A DNA stretch of 64,000 nucleotides from Klebsormidium nitens (GCA_000708835.1 DF237181.1:1-64000), one strand, 5' to 3'; shown: positions 1-12,500, numbered from the stretch's first letter. Numbers and translations are program-made. The notes: generated by a model from the letters alone, not told the origin.

Positions 1-524
1 AGGAACCCAAAACGCAGTGGGCACTGGCGAGCGAAAGGTAAAGCCAGGAACTAGTGAAACTTAAAGTGTTCGAAACGTTGACGCTTTTGAGATTCATCCG
101 GGACCGCATCAGGAGTTGCTCTGAAGTGTCTAAAGGGGCAGAATGAAGCTGAGGGGTTGCTGCGTCCTTCTTATAGCTGAATTGCTCATGCCCATCGCCG
201 CATTTTCCCCTCATTCTGACCTTTGAAATCTCCGCAACCTGTTCTCTACATATCCACACTTTCTTACCCGGTTTCAAAAAAGGCTTGCATTTGAATAAGT
301 TGGTTCCATCACCCAACAGGATTAAGTCTCATCTATCATTCAAAAAAATTCTCTCAGCTCACAAAGCTCTCTCCAACAATTAGGATCTAAATTTCTCAAT
401 CACTGTAGGTGACCAGGTCTTTCCGGCAGCCAATCCATGCTTTTCGAACCATTTGTCTTCAGATCCAAAAGCTCTTTCCAGCGATCGGGTTCTAGTATTC
501 AGCCATCCGTCACGTTTTTGGCAG
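1..524. other. Left flank or intron of the first cupin gene
   Basis: No convincing coding exon is visible here. By comparison with the complete paralogue at 4023-8053, the first cupin gene should have a signal-peptide exon and a first-cupin-domain exon upstream of position 525. Neither is found, so both probably lie before the window. The stretch ends in an acceptor-like pyrimidine tract and AG at 523-524. Confidence 0.5.
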
Positions 525-2330
525 CCGTTCACACTTTTGGGCAACCGTTCACACTTTTGGGCAACCGTGACGACAAGTCCGGCGGGGCTTCCGTTGTCAA
601 CGGCTTTTCCAAAGACGCGCTCGCGGCCGCGTGGAACGTCGACGAGCCGACGGTCGAAAAGCTGCCGACGTCGCAGAAGGGCGCGTTCATCATCAAGCTC
701 GAGGACAAGGAGCGCGCGCGCGGGCCCGCGCCGCGCGCCGCCGCCACGTGGCCGTTTGGTGACGTCAGCTTCAACCTGGAGGAGACGCAGCCGGAAATCG
801 TAACCAAGGGCGGGTCCCTCAACTTTGTGAACGAGTTCAAGATGCCGGTTCTGAAGAAAGTCGGGATGAGTGCAGCGTGCGTAAAGCTCAAGGCGGTAAG
901 GAATCAAGTCCGAGATGTGACAACTCTTTTGAATCTGCAAATTTGTTTAGAACTAAATAGTGCACTTTTGACAGAGTCAGTTCCGCTGAAAAGATACCGA
1001 TAAGCTGCAGGAAGATACAGACACGTTTCGAAACAGCCGTACTGCAGGGACCTACAAACCTCGCTGCTGATCCTGATGACCCACAAACACATATTGACGC
1101 ATTTGAATTGAGCGGTTGGTATTAAAGAAGCGAAGTCGTTCCCCGCATCAAAAGGCGATTGAACCTCTGCATGACAGCTGCTTTTGTAAACTCGGATGCC
1201 GAAACCAGCGGGTCGGCTCTTCGATTTCAAAGCCCCATTTCCACAAAAGAAATGCCCATCGAAGCCGATCACACCACTCGTTTTACCAATCGTCCAAGAA
1301 GTACCTTCGATACACTATACGTTCGCAGATGGAGCATATCTCTATCATCGTCCCCCCACTCCGCCAATCTGGAAAGTCTAAGCACTTAACTTTTATTCAA
1401 GCGTTGAAAAACAATGTGACATTCTCCTTCTCCATTTGAAAATTTGGGTTGTTTGACCCTCTCCTGTAGAATGCAATTTTTGCCCCGGGCTGGTCCCCCA
1501 ACGCGCACCACGTGGTCTACTTCACCCGGGGGAAAGGGCGCATCCAGGTCGCGGCGCCCGGGGGAAAGAGCGAACTAGACCGGGAAGTTTCTGCAGGGCA
1601 GCTGGTAATCATCCCCAAGCACTTCCCGGCCACCAAGCTGGCCGCCCGGGAGTCGCCGCTCGAGTGGGTGACGGTCATGACCAGCCCCGCCCCGGTCTCC
1701 TCCTTCCTGGCCGGGGCACATTCGGTGTACAAAGCGTTCCCCTTCGACTGGCTGGTGGCGGGTGAGACACCGAATTGCTTCATAAGTTTCGAATACGAGA
1801 CGATAAGGAAATATGTTGTCGAAGACTGTCAAGCGGGGGTGACTTTGAAAGTAGGATCCTTTTACGTGCATCAAGCGTTCTTAGAGTTGATCTCTTGCAA
1901 GGTGCTGATTTGCCGAGACGAGAGCGCAATTGCATGTTGCAAAGGCCTTCTATATGGCAGTGATCCATGCTACCTGTTGTACAAAAGGCTATCTGAGAAC
2001 CTGTCCGTAGTGGGCTTCGTTTCATCTTGCCAAAAGTAAAGCTAGAATGTCATCCTTCTGGCTTGGGGGTCGTGATTTTGGCAGGACACTCAGCAAAGCT
2101 GAGAGCCACGTGAGTACCCGGAAATATCATCTTGCTGACGTCAGGTCATTGTATTAGGTTTCGACGTGGACCCCGAGCTCGAGAAGAAGGTTCTCCGCGC
2201 GCAGACCGAGGAGAGCATCATCCTGACCCGCCAGGAGAAGAGCGCTGACGTCAGCGGGCAGCCCAACGAGAGCGGCGAGGAGCACGCGGCTGCATCTTTT
2301 GACGAAGCAGTTGAAGACATTTTTGGTTAG
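525..2330 (+). CDS. 11S-globulin-like cupin protein, 5' partial
   Basis: The visible exons are 525-895, 1470-1761 and 2158-2330, ending in TAG. Intron phases agree (0 at 895/1470, 1 at 1761/2158). Exon one carries the linker and the start of the second cupin repeat. Exon two starts NAIFAPGWSPNAHHVVYF and continues through GKGRIQV and a GQLVIIPKHFP strand, matching the C-terminal cupin barrel of 11S globulins and related secreted bicupins. The last exon is acidic and ends in DEAVEDIFG. The N-terminal half lies outside the window or is missing. A 20-bp tandem duplication covers the first acceptor, so the exact start of the first visible exon is uncertain. The gene is a tandem paralogue of the next cupin gene. 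Family-level role: storage or extracellular sugar/ligand-binding cupin; the ligand cannot be read from the sequence. Confidence 0.8.
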
Positions 2331-4022
2331 CTTTTGGTGGGTACTTGGAACGAGCCACGTTTGGAAGTGCAGGTCATGTCTTAGTGGACAGTGGACAGTG
2401 GCTTATCTCAGGAAAATTTGCCATTTCATTTGTGTACACCTTCCTTCAAACTCACGTCGTACTTCGACATTATGCATTTTCCTGAGATTAGCCGTTCCTG
2501 TATCGGCCGCAAGTGTCTCATCAAAGCACTCCACTCGCATTTGACGTGGGTTGCAGTGAACGGAGACTGATTTCCAAATTCCTTCGTCAGTACTATTTCA
2601 ACTGTAAGATCTGTGAAGCAAGTCATTGCAGTGTATCAAATGCTATCTCTAAGCGTGCCACGTGTACAGACCGTTCCGTTCCAAATTGTTCCATACCGCT
2701 CACGCATCACAACGTCCTCGACGTATTCCACAGAGCCCCTCACTCAGGAGATTTCGAACCTCCTGTCATCTGTTCATCATGAATATCAGGCCCCCACTTT
2801 TGTTTTGGAGGCAAAGGTTCCAGCACACTCTTTGCGCTTCTCGCACGCCTCCTTGATATCTTCTGTGGTAACCTCGCCCAGGTCCGTGGGTGGGCGGAAC
2901 GGAACGATTGACTGGAAACAGACGAATCGTTTGAGCACGGTTCGCAGCGCGAGACGGACTTCAGCATGAATGGATCTACAAGAGTCAATTTTGCATAGAT
3001 GAAATTCCACCAAAGGCAGTGACTTTGCAAACCAAGACATGCAACGATATTTAGTTCCTCTGGGCTTGTTTTCATGAGCCGCGCGGATGCGCGAGCAGCG
3101 CGCGCGGCCACGAGAGGCGCGGAAGAGCGCGCACTGTATGGGTCTTTCAGACTTCCGAACCAACGAGGAATCGAAGTTGCGGACCGAATGTCTTCGTGGG
3201 AATCGTACGTCCGAAGGGGAACAGCCTTTCTCGAAGCATGTGCGCTGAATTTTTGCACCGGCCAGCGGTTGCATGCGCTCCAATTCAGGGTGATTCACTT
3301 CCCTCTCGATACAGTTCAGCAACATGTGCAGACCGGTCCGACGACGAAAGTACGTCACCATTTGATCATCATTAGCTGCTCAGCTGGATTTGTTGATTCG
3401 ATGGAGCAGAGGCACATGTATACTCGCAGCAAGTACAGGTTAACTTGGCGAGTTTAAGCAGATCAGTACCTCCGGCAGAGCATGATAACCTGGTTCTCAA
3501 AATGTGTTGGCATTCTCCCGGTTGATAATCGTCATAATGTACCACAACCCCTTGAGTTTCTGAAAGCGAAGTGCCTCCTCGAGTCCGTATTCTGCCACGC
3601 CGACTCCCGCACGCTTACATTACGACAGTCGTGACAAGTACTGTTGCATGAAAATCCGCGCATGTGCGGCGAGCTAAGATTACGTCTTGCAAGCAGTGCA
3701 TACAGTGTGCCGCCCAGTTACAGGCAGTCGAAGATAAGCGAGGATCTTTCGCAGGCTTTCGTGCCCTTTCCCCTAATCTGAAATACATGTTCCAGCCCAC
3801 AATTGAGTCTGTGGTGGAGAACTCGCCATCTTCAAACACACAGACCGCCCAGTAAAGAACAGCCCACAGCATTCAACATTCTCTCGACTCTCAGCAGACT
3901 CGAAGAAGCGCCCTTCCTTCCAGAGCACCGCCTTCCTGAACCGCCCACAAGGCTCCTTCAAGCGCTTCCAAATCCCCTTCTCCTCCAAAACAAGTCCTCT
4001 GCCCTTTCTGCGCCCAGACACA
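2331..4022. other. Intergenic region between the two cupin genes
   Basis: Apart from the inverted cupin pseudo-exon at about 2700-2888 I see no gene. The last 150 bases before the ATG at 4023 are C-rich and pyrimidine-rich, as expected for the 5' untranslated leader of the second cupin gene. No TATA box stands out. Confidence 0.5.
2700..2888 (-). pseudogene. Inverted decayed copy of a cupin terminal exon
   Basis: Read on the minus strand, this stretch aligns with the last exon of the neighbouring cupin gene (7863-8053). Shared features in order are DLGE in place of DLDE, KEACEKRK in place of KEACEKRE, then after a frame change LPPKQKWG in place of LPPPKEKWG, and a near-identical GTCGAGGACRTTG segment before a terminal GCGTGA. 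The homology continues a little past the stop into the GGAACGGAAC-type 3' sequence. Frameshifts and in-frame stops break the reading frame and no matching upstream exons are seen on this strand, so it looks like a solo pseudo-exon left by an inverted duplication. Confidence 0.75.
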
Positions 4023-7000
4023 ATGGCGCGGTGTCACCTCTTCGCGCTCCTCGCGCTCCTCGCGAGTGCGCGCGCGTTCGAGTTCATGCCCAGCGGCGAG
4101 AAGGAGCTGCTCAAGACGGACGGCGGCTGCGTCAAGAAGTGGGACCCGTCGGGCCCGCTGGAATGCGCTGGGGTGGGTGCGGGCAAACTAGAGCTGGAGC
4201 CGAAAGGACTGGTTCTGCCCAAGTACTCCAACGAACCGCACCTGGCGTTCGTCGCAGAAGGTAGGGAATTGAGAATCGCTTGTGTTGTTTTGGTGTGCTT
4301 GAATGAAGGGACTGAAGAGTTCGTTTCGTCGTGGTCCTGTGATGAATAAAGCAATGATGTTCTGCTCTTAATTTCTATGCAGAATGTTTCGAGAAAGTCT
4401 GCTGTTTTGAGCTGTTAGAGAATATCTGCTGTTTGTTGGCGGCTTCAACTGGGGGAGCAGAGGGGAGATCGACCTCGTCGAAAACGCCCAATCTACCTGA
4501 GAGTTGTGTCTGTTTCAGCATTGCCTGGTTCAATGAAAAGTCGGTTGCTCGCCGTCTCAAAAATTTATTCTGGGTGCTTTGATGATCTGGAGTGTGTTGG
4601 GCGCTCGGCTAATCTACGGAGCGCGTTTTCTTTTCGCAGCATCTCCCTTTTGCTGACAAGATTTCCGTTTCACTTCATTTGATTTGTTAAACCCTACGTG
4701 CGTCGCAAAAACCCCCCGGCCCTGCGAGCCCGTTATTCTGCGAGGTCTTTCTCCCATCATGCCCTGCCAATCTCCTGCCTTTCAAGCTCGTCTCCCCATT
4801 TCGCGCCTTTTTGCGCGGACAATTCATGCGCGGGCTTAACATCCTCCTTCCGTTCCGCGCACGTTCAACCAGAGCTTGCTCTCCTTTTCTCCCCTGAATA
4901 TTCCCCTATATTCCGCCCCCCCAAAACATTATCTCGTTTCCAGGGGTCTGCGTGCGTGGTTCCGGGCTCATCCGTGGCCTCGCCAATGCGCGCAAGCTCA
5001 GACTAGTTTCCCACCCTACTCCCCCTTCTAGGCGGCAACATATTCCTCCCCATTCCGAGCTCTTCTTTTCCAGGGTATGCTTGCGTGGCCTGGTCGCCCC
5101 AGATAAGAGACAATCTAAACTCCCCTTAGCCCACTTCCCTTGCTGCGATTCTTACCCCCCCACTTCGTGCATTTCTTTTTCAGGGTGTGCGTGCGTGGGG
5201 CTGGTCGCCCCCTGGCGCCCCACCAATCTGCGCAAGATCATACTTACTCCTCCCCCGCCACGCCCTACCCCCCTTTTGCTTGCTGCAAATCCTACCCCCC
5301 CATTTCGTGCATTTCTTTCCCAGGGTGTGCGTGCGTGGGTCTGGTCGCCCCCTGGGGCCCCACCAATCTGCGCAAGCTCAAGTGCGGCGATGTGGTGGCC
5401 ATTCCAAAGGGGTGGGCGTTCTGGGCCTACAACGACGGCGACAAAAAGTTCAAGATGATCGCCGTGGCGGACCGCACGATGACCCGCCAGAAGGAGCTGC
5501 TGAACCACACCGCGAGTTTCTTGCAAACCCTAGCTTTGGCGGGGGGTTTTGCTGGTATTAAGGAGGACTTTGAGAGGGGTATCTAAGTGGATTTGCAAGA
5601 TTTTGAAAAGTCTACCGATGGGGTTGGAAAGATCCTGGCAGGAGAGTTTAGAACGGTGTTAATATCGCACGGATGAATCTCGAACTTGGGGTGATGCATT
5701 GAGTCTGGTTCTCGGGTTGCGGCCACCGATTGATGGGGTCTAGGCGCTGTGGGAAGCTGCAATAACGCTTCGCAATGTTGTTTCCCTGTGGAAGACTTTC
5801 TCCATTTGTCGCCTTGTTACTCTATGCGGTCCGTATCTCTCATCGCCCCAACGAGTCTGCAAGTTCACGTCTGTTTCTGTCCATCCCCATCGCCTATGCG
5901 GCCTCTTTTCCTTATGGGGCGAGAAAGAGCCCTCCATTCTTGCATATCTCCACATACGTACCCTTTCCTTTCTGTTGCGCAGTCCTTCTTCCTTCTCGGC
6001 GAGAAGAAGGACGAGAAGCACGGGTCCGTCCTCCACGGCTTCTCCCCGGACATCCTCGCCTCCATTTGGGGCGTTGACGAATTCCTCGCCAAGAAGGTGC
6101 TCAAGGGCCAAAAGGGCGCGGGAATCATCAAGGTCGAGAAGAAGCTGACGCTCCCCGCGGCCGCGCGCGCGCCCAACGCGTTCTTCGGCGAGTTCAGCTT
6201 CAACCTGAAGGACACGCAGCCGGAGCTCCTGGTGCCACGTGGCGGGTGCGCCAACTTCGTGAACTGCAAGAAGATGCCCACGCTCGAGAAGTTCAAAATC
6301 GGGCTCAGCGCCGCGCTCGTCAAGCTCGAGAAGGTGCGCGCGCGCGCCCCCGGGGGAGCGCCCAACTCTGGTCTCGCGTTGTGCTATGGAACTCACTGCT
6401 GTGTCTGTCAGTTGCAATGCCCGGTACTCGGTTTCGCTAATCTTCTGTCCGGCAATGTTCAGAAACTGTCCTCTTGTTTCCCCCCGAAACAGGATCTTGA
6501 GCGTGCAGTACAAGGGTTCAAAAAGTTGTCAAACAATCCAAAGGACAAAAACCCTCAGAATCTCTCAGTTCGTAAATCGTAATCATATGTCCAAGCTTCT
6601 GTGCAGCGTTGTCTTTCGCAGCCTGCTCTGCTACCTTTTCCTGCTTTCGATGTAAGAAAATTCAGGCCCCAACTTCGCTTCGACTGATCGCTTTGCTTCC
6701 GCTGCAGGGCGCTATCGAGGTCCCCAGTTACATGACGAACGCTGACGCCATCGTCTACGTCACCAAGGTAAGGGGCGGACCTTGACTTGCTTCACGTGGC
6801 ACAGTCAAACCTCTTCTTTCAGATTGCCCTCAGTGCAAGGTTTATTCTGAGGTCGATACATTGAGCTTCATCTATTCTTAGGGATCGTGACGAAAGGTTG
6901 AACAATTAAGGAACAAATTGGCCCATCAGACGGCCTTCCTTCTCCTCTGTTCCGTTTGTGAGCTGTGTTCTCTAACAATTCGGGTCTCCATAAGTCTCTC

Positions 7001-8053
7001 GACTCTTTGGGTTGTCCTGCTTTTCGCTGGTATAGAGCACATCAACGATACTGGATTATCTTTTCCCGCAGGGCAAGGGCCGGGTCAACATCGCGGGCCC
7101 CGGCGGGAAGAACCTGGTGGACAAGGAGGTCAAGTGCGGCGACCTGTTTGTCGTCCCCAAGAACTACCCGGTCGCCAAGCTCGCGGCGAAGGACGACTGC
7201 TTCGAGATGGTGGCCTTCACCACGTGCACCTTCCCCATGTGCATGCGCCTCGCCGGGGAAAAGTCCGTCTTCCACTTCTTACCCAAGGAGATTTACGAAG
7301 CGGGTGAGGATCTTCCGGGGGATCCCCCGCGCAGAACTTCCTGACTTGGGCTAGAGGCGAGAATGTGCGCTTGTTGGAGTCAGTGGGGTTGCAAATGAAG
7401 TGCCCAGGCAAGATTGTGTCGCCACACTTTGTCAAAATTACGAGTAGGCCTGAGCTTCTCTCCGGTGATCAAGGCAGGCAATCAGCGCCTTATTTTTTGT
7501 CATTCAAAAGAAGGCTGTGTTTCTTCTTGATCGTTTAAGAGATGCAACTCTTCTTTCCAAACAAAGATGGGTTGTGAATCGACAACGTTTTGATGTCTGA
7601 GCTTTAGTAAGCTAGTGAAACGCACACATAGCTTTGGGAGAACGACTTGTTTATGCTGCGTCATGTAGCGCGTTCCGTTCCGTGCGCAGTCGTTCCGTTG
7701 CTATGTGATCCGCTCGTGCCTTTCCAGAAACGCTGCTTTTTAGGCCGTGGTTGGTCGTCTTTGCCGCCCAACTGCCACGTCCTGTGACCTTTCTCGGGGT
7801 GTAGCTTACCTCCATTTTGTGCATTGTAAATTTTCTGAAGCCGCTCGTTCTCCTCGGTGCAGCCATGGACCTGGACGAGGAGACCGAGAAGAAGTTCAAG
7901 GAAGCGTGCGAGAAGCGCGAGAAGACCATTGGCATTCTGCCGCCCCCGAAAGAGAAATGGGGGGACGACTCCTACGAGCAACAGGTGAAGGAGTTCGAGC
8001 GCTCCTTCATGAGGGGATTCGTGGACTACGTCGAGGACATTGTTGACGCGTGA
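4023..8053 (+). CDS. Secreted 11S-globulin-like bicupin
   Basis: Exons are 4023-4260, 5324-5511, 5983-6333, 6708-6767, 7072-7303 and 7863-8053, giving about 419 residues. The ATG follows ACACA and starts a signal peptide (MARCHLFALLALLASARA). The first cupin barrel follows: LEPKGLVLPKYSNEPHLAFV, then LRKLKCGDVVAIPKGWAF WAYNDGD, the hallmark strand of 11S globulins. The second barrel contains GKGRVNIAGPGGKN and CGDLFVVPKNYPVAKL. The last exon encodes a charged helix with KKFKEACEKREK. All joins keep phase, but only if exon 2 ends at a GC donor (5512); no in-phase GT donor is seen. One intron (6768-7071) is absent from the first cupin gene. Length and bicupin layout fit plant seed-storage-like cupins, here probably secreted or vacuolar. 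Whether it stores nitrogen or binds a ligand is unknown. Confidence 0.85.
4930..5390 (+). repeat. Four-copy array of an intron end plus exon start
   Basis: The acceptor and beginning of cupin exon 2 occur four times, with CAG at 4941-4943, 5071-5073, 5181-5183 and 5321-5323. Each is preceded by a pyrimidine tract and followed by GG(T/G)-TGCGTGCGTGG-like sequence. Copies three and four are nearly identical through CAATCTGCGCAAG. Only the fourth continues into the conserved cupin strand. Spacing is 130, 110 and 140 bases. Confidence 0.85.
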
Positions 8054-9574
8054 GCAGAACGGAACGGAGCGGAACGGAACGGGGAGAGGAGAGCGGCTAG
8101 GGGCGCTTGAGTGGTGCCCACAATTTTGATAGAAAGTGGCGGTAGGAAACGGGAGGTTGTATATTGGGAGCTGTGCAAAGATAATCAGCATCAGTAACCA
8201 AAACTTAGTGTCGGACTTTTGTTGATTGTAAGTCTGTTGGGCGGACATGTAAAAAGCCGCGGGAATTGCTGTAAATACGTGAGGTTCTGAAGACTTTTGT
8301 ATTGATTTGCTCTTCAGCACTCCGTAATCAGCGATGCAACTGAATAGCAATTGCTATGTGTACGTTTGAAACGGACGCGTCCAGCCAGGAAACACTTGCA
8401 AGGATTCCGCAGGTTCGCGAATAAACGTTAGATGATGACCCTCAATCTAGCGGCAGCCTGCGTTCAAGGATATGTTGACCAATTCACATCCACACCGGTC
8501 GTGATTTCAAAACACGTGCAGCAGATCTTAGAACTGATTTGGCATCAGTGCACAGCTGGGCAAGCACTGACATTCAAGCCATTGCAGGCTTGTTCCGCGG
8601 CGATCCGGGCGGGTGTCATCATACGGCCAACATTGCATCTGCATGCTAGCTTTATCAATATAAGCTCATGTCATGATGCACTGCGGCTCAGTTCGGGCCC
8701 CGGGGGGCGCCCTTCCCGGCGCATGTACGTGCTCAAATATGCAATTTAGGTAGAACACTGCCAGCGCCAATATTAGGTACACACATGTGTGTATCCCGAA
8801 GCGCGGCGGCCAGTCGCCTACTGTAATATCTAGGCAGGCGCCTATCTTGGATCAATGACCCGCGGCGGCCCATTGAAGCCAGATCTGACTTCGAAGCGTT
8901 CCGATCGTTAATTGGTAACGCTTACGATCGTAAGCAATTTCGAATTATCGCTTGCATGGGATCTAGTCGATCGTCATGCATGTTTGACGTAGCGCGTATA
9001 CATTGGTTACTGCAGGTCAGATGTTTTTATAGATGTTTGAAAGCCAACTTGTTCGGCAACAGCTTGAATGGCAACCTTGAACCTATTTGCGTCTGAACCG
9101 TCATGCCGCAAGAAACATGTGGTAAAGTAACCGGGCCTGTCATGGTTGGCTTGTCGGAGCCGGCCTTGCCGCCCATTTTCATATATACCAAGTAGTGCAC
9201 CGATCAGACTGCGCCGGCCCAACCCCATCATGTACATGTGCTCAAGCTCAGACGGTATGATCCATGCACTTGAACGGGGTACCGAGCAAGGCGGCCGGGC
9301 CCTCGAATCCAGCAACTAGATGCCAAAGGCACTTGTGTAGTATATGTTTTGCCTGATTGTGAATATTATTGACAGCGCTTCTCGACTCAGTCAGTGACTT
9401 CCTCACAAAATTGAATGAAAACTGCTCAGCCGCGACATTTCAATCCAGACACACTTCTCGAGACTCATATAAGACCTTGGTATATCTATCTATGCTTTGC
9501 TTCCGACTCAATTACGTTGCATAAAGCGGCACCCTTCCGCCAAGTACCCAGTGCCTTTGCAGTAACATACCCCC
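8054..9574. other. Intergenic region between convergent genes
   Basis: This holds the 3' flank of the cupin gene (a GGAACGGAAC-like purine run just after the stop) and the 3' flank of the minus-strand RRM gene. Nothing else that I can support is visible. Confidence 0.5.
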
Positions 9575-12500
9575 TTATGCAGGGAACAATTCTACGAACC
9601 GGTTTCCCATGTATTCCCGGTTCATTTGCCGGATCGCTCTAGTTGCTTCCTCGGGGCTGGCGAAAGCAACCCAGGCTTCGCCGGACGGCCGCCCGTCGCT
9701 AGTGGTCCCTAACGTGATGGTGTCTTTCAGGACGTCGAAGCCTTCGAAGAAGATGACGATGTCCCCAACCTGCAACATCGCCACCCAGCTTGCTTGAAAA
9801 AGCGAAGTAGTCTATGATCATCACCAAACCTTCAACGGGTCAATTTGAGAGATCCTCAGGAAGTGCTCTTGATCTGGCCACCCTGAGCAGACACGTAAGC
9901 AGGTCATGGGCTGACCCAAAAAGCACTCACGAGGAAACCGTAACTGCAGGAATTTGATTCTTACCGTTGCCCTGAAGGGCAGACCCCGCATCTTGATAGT
10001 AGCGGCTGGGTCGGAATTCACGCTAACCCGGCCTCCCTTCCCCCGTCCTTCAGCTGGCGCACCATTAACCTCTCTGCACGGGTTAAGCGCATGGTCAGAT
10101 AAATTCCGACGAGCCCCTGGCAACGAAGCAGGCCGAAAAAGACCTGAAAGAAGAGCGTCGCGAGTGGTTTTGGTTCTTCCAGGAGTGCGCTGGCAAATGG
10201 GAGCGTTGGAGCTGATCACTCGAGAAAATGTTGGGTTAACATTTGAATATTGACGATGGAAGGTCAGTAACGCGGAAGGGTACACTGATTGGACCAGAAA
10301 AGTAAAAGCAATCAAGAAATAACCGTGCTCAAGAACTTTGGCCGTAGCTCCGATCTCGCCCGGCGAATTTTGCGGACCAAGGAAAAAGGCTAGCGAGTGC
10401 GTGCGACTCACTCTTCCCGCACCCTGAAGAGTTCAATGTAGCGCACCCCAATCTCCTTGTTGTTCTCCTGCATGGCGCGCTGCACCACAAACAATGGGAC
10501 ACGTCAGTAACGGCTTCAAACCCACCTGCACCTGACTGACCACGTGGAGAGCTGAGAGCACACGTGCCTGCTTGTTGCACCAATCCAGAAGCCAACCCTC
10601 TCACTATGTGGAGCCAGCCATCTCTTATGCCGAAGCGTAGGCACTCTCTGGTGCCCCTACCCTGAAGCGGCATGCGGCACCCTGGACCAAAACGTCGACA
10701 TGAGCATTTTCAGAAACTTTCAAAAGCAGAATCTATCTTCTTCTTCTTTGATTCTTGTGCATAAAAAACGAGGACGGATGGTGGTGCCCCAGCTTACATC
10801 GGCCTCCGCCGGCGACGAGAACTCGACGAAGGCCTCCCCCGTTTTCCGGCCCGGGAAGGACTCCGTGATTTTGATGCTGTTGGGCTTGATGTCGTAGCCA
10901 GTGAAGAAGTCTTGGATGTCGCCCTGCAGAATTAAATGCAGTGAGGATACGCACGGGATCGAACAAGACGCGACACGCGATTCTGACACACATTGGCAAC
11001 GTCCGTTCCTCTGCAGAACTGCGGCCCTTCAGGGGGGGCTGGAGACAAACGTTTGCAACCTTGAAACGAGGCCTTTCTCCTCTCCTCTTCTGCACTCTCT
11101 GGTGCGGCATCACGAGGTTTGCGTTGAAGTTGCCAACTTGTCGACCTCTCGAAACAGCTGAGCAATGTAAACTTCAGTCGGAGATAAAAGCGTTATGTCG
11201 TTTTCACATATCCAAAAAGGGTACCAAAAAGTTGTTTTGCAAGGATGCAACTAGGTGCAACTCTCCACAAATCCACCTATCATCCGGCAAGCCGATCCCG
11301 CCCTTGAAGCTACGTACTTAGTTTCCCGTCACCGCAAATTGAAGGTGTTCTGCACAGACGAGAATCTTAACATAACGGCCGAGACTGCCCCTTACGTCAC
11401 CCTCTGCCAAATGCATACATTCTGACATACTAAAGGGAACACCAAAAAGCGCGCAATGTGGTCTCTCACCTCCTCTACGTCGAAGGGCAGCCCCCGCAGC
11501 TTGATGTAGCTGCTGCTCGCCGTTTCCCGCCACGCCGCCGCCACGCGCTGTGCGTGGATCTTGATGGCGCTCACCATGTCGCCCTTGGTCGTTGGGAACA
11601 GCTCCACGTACCGCTGCAGAGAAATGAACGTGAAATCACGGTTGAGGACGCAGAAACTTCACACATTCTTGTTGCTGGCAGAATTAAAACCTAGTTCAAC
11701 CCCTGCTTGCTCGATCTTTGCACGTAAGCTGACTTATGGAGGCCGCAGAAATATACTTTGTTGAAATCTATCAAGCTTTGGACTTGTCAACCTGCGGAAG
11801 GACGTGTCTGCACGGTCTAAGAGTGCAAAAACTTGACGCAGATTCAATTCTGGCAGAGTCAAAGCGCAGTCTATCCCTTAGTTGGTCGATCTTTGCACGC
11901 AAGCTGACTTACCGAGGCCGCAAGATCAGCAATCTGTCGACACTTATCAAGCTTTGAACTTGTCGAACGCGAATAAATCTGTTTAGTTGTAGAGGAACGC
12001 TTTGGATCCACGGCTTACCCGCCCCATCTGTTCCCGGTTCAGCTCCATTGCTTTCCTGGCCGTCTCCTCGTCCACAAACTCCACAAATGCCTGCAACAAA
12101 GATCGTCAAGTCACAAGCTGTCCCGAGCCGGGGAAAGACAGAGGGCTTCGCAGAAGTGACATTAAACTGCATAATCTCCGACCATTTGTAGGTCGGGTTG
12201 TCCCAGTCGAAGAACTCCAATCTCGGAGTTGGTCGTTGTCCTCCTGGCAAAAGCCGACGATTCCCCGCACGTATCTGGAGCCAGACGACAACAAGCAATT
12301 GCGTACCTACCCACTCAAAAACAATATTCCGCTCTGGTCGCTGCTTCTGTAAGCAAGCGCACGTATCTGGAGCCAGACGACAACAAGCAATTGCTTACGT
12401 ACCCACTCAAATACAAAATTCCGCACTGGTCGCTGATTCTGTAAACTTGCTTACAGAAGTCGACAATGAGAACGAAAAGGACGGAACAACCGCTGGCAAG

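Noticed and set aside
143-226. Short ATG frame that looks like a signal peptide
   Set aside because: It runs 27 codons, with a hydrophobic stretch, into a stop, and does not connect in sequence or distance to the cupin exons that should follow. Noted only as a possible relic.
3074-3457. Plus-strand frame of 127 codons between the cupin genes
   Set aside because: Arg/Ala-rich shadow with no match to either cupin or any other family.
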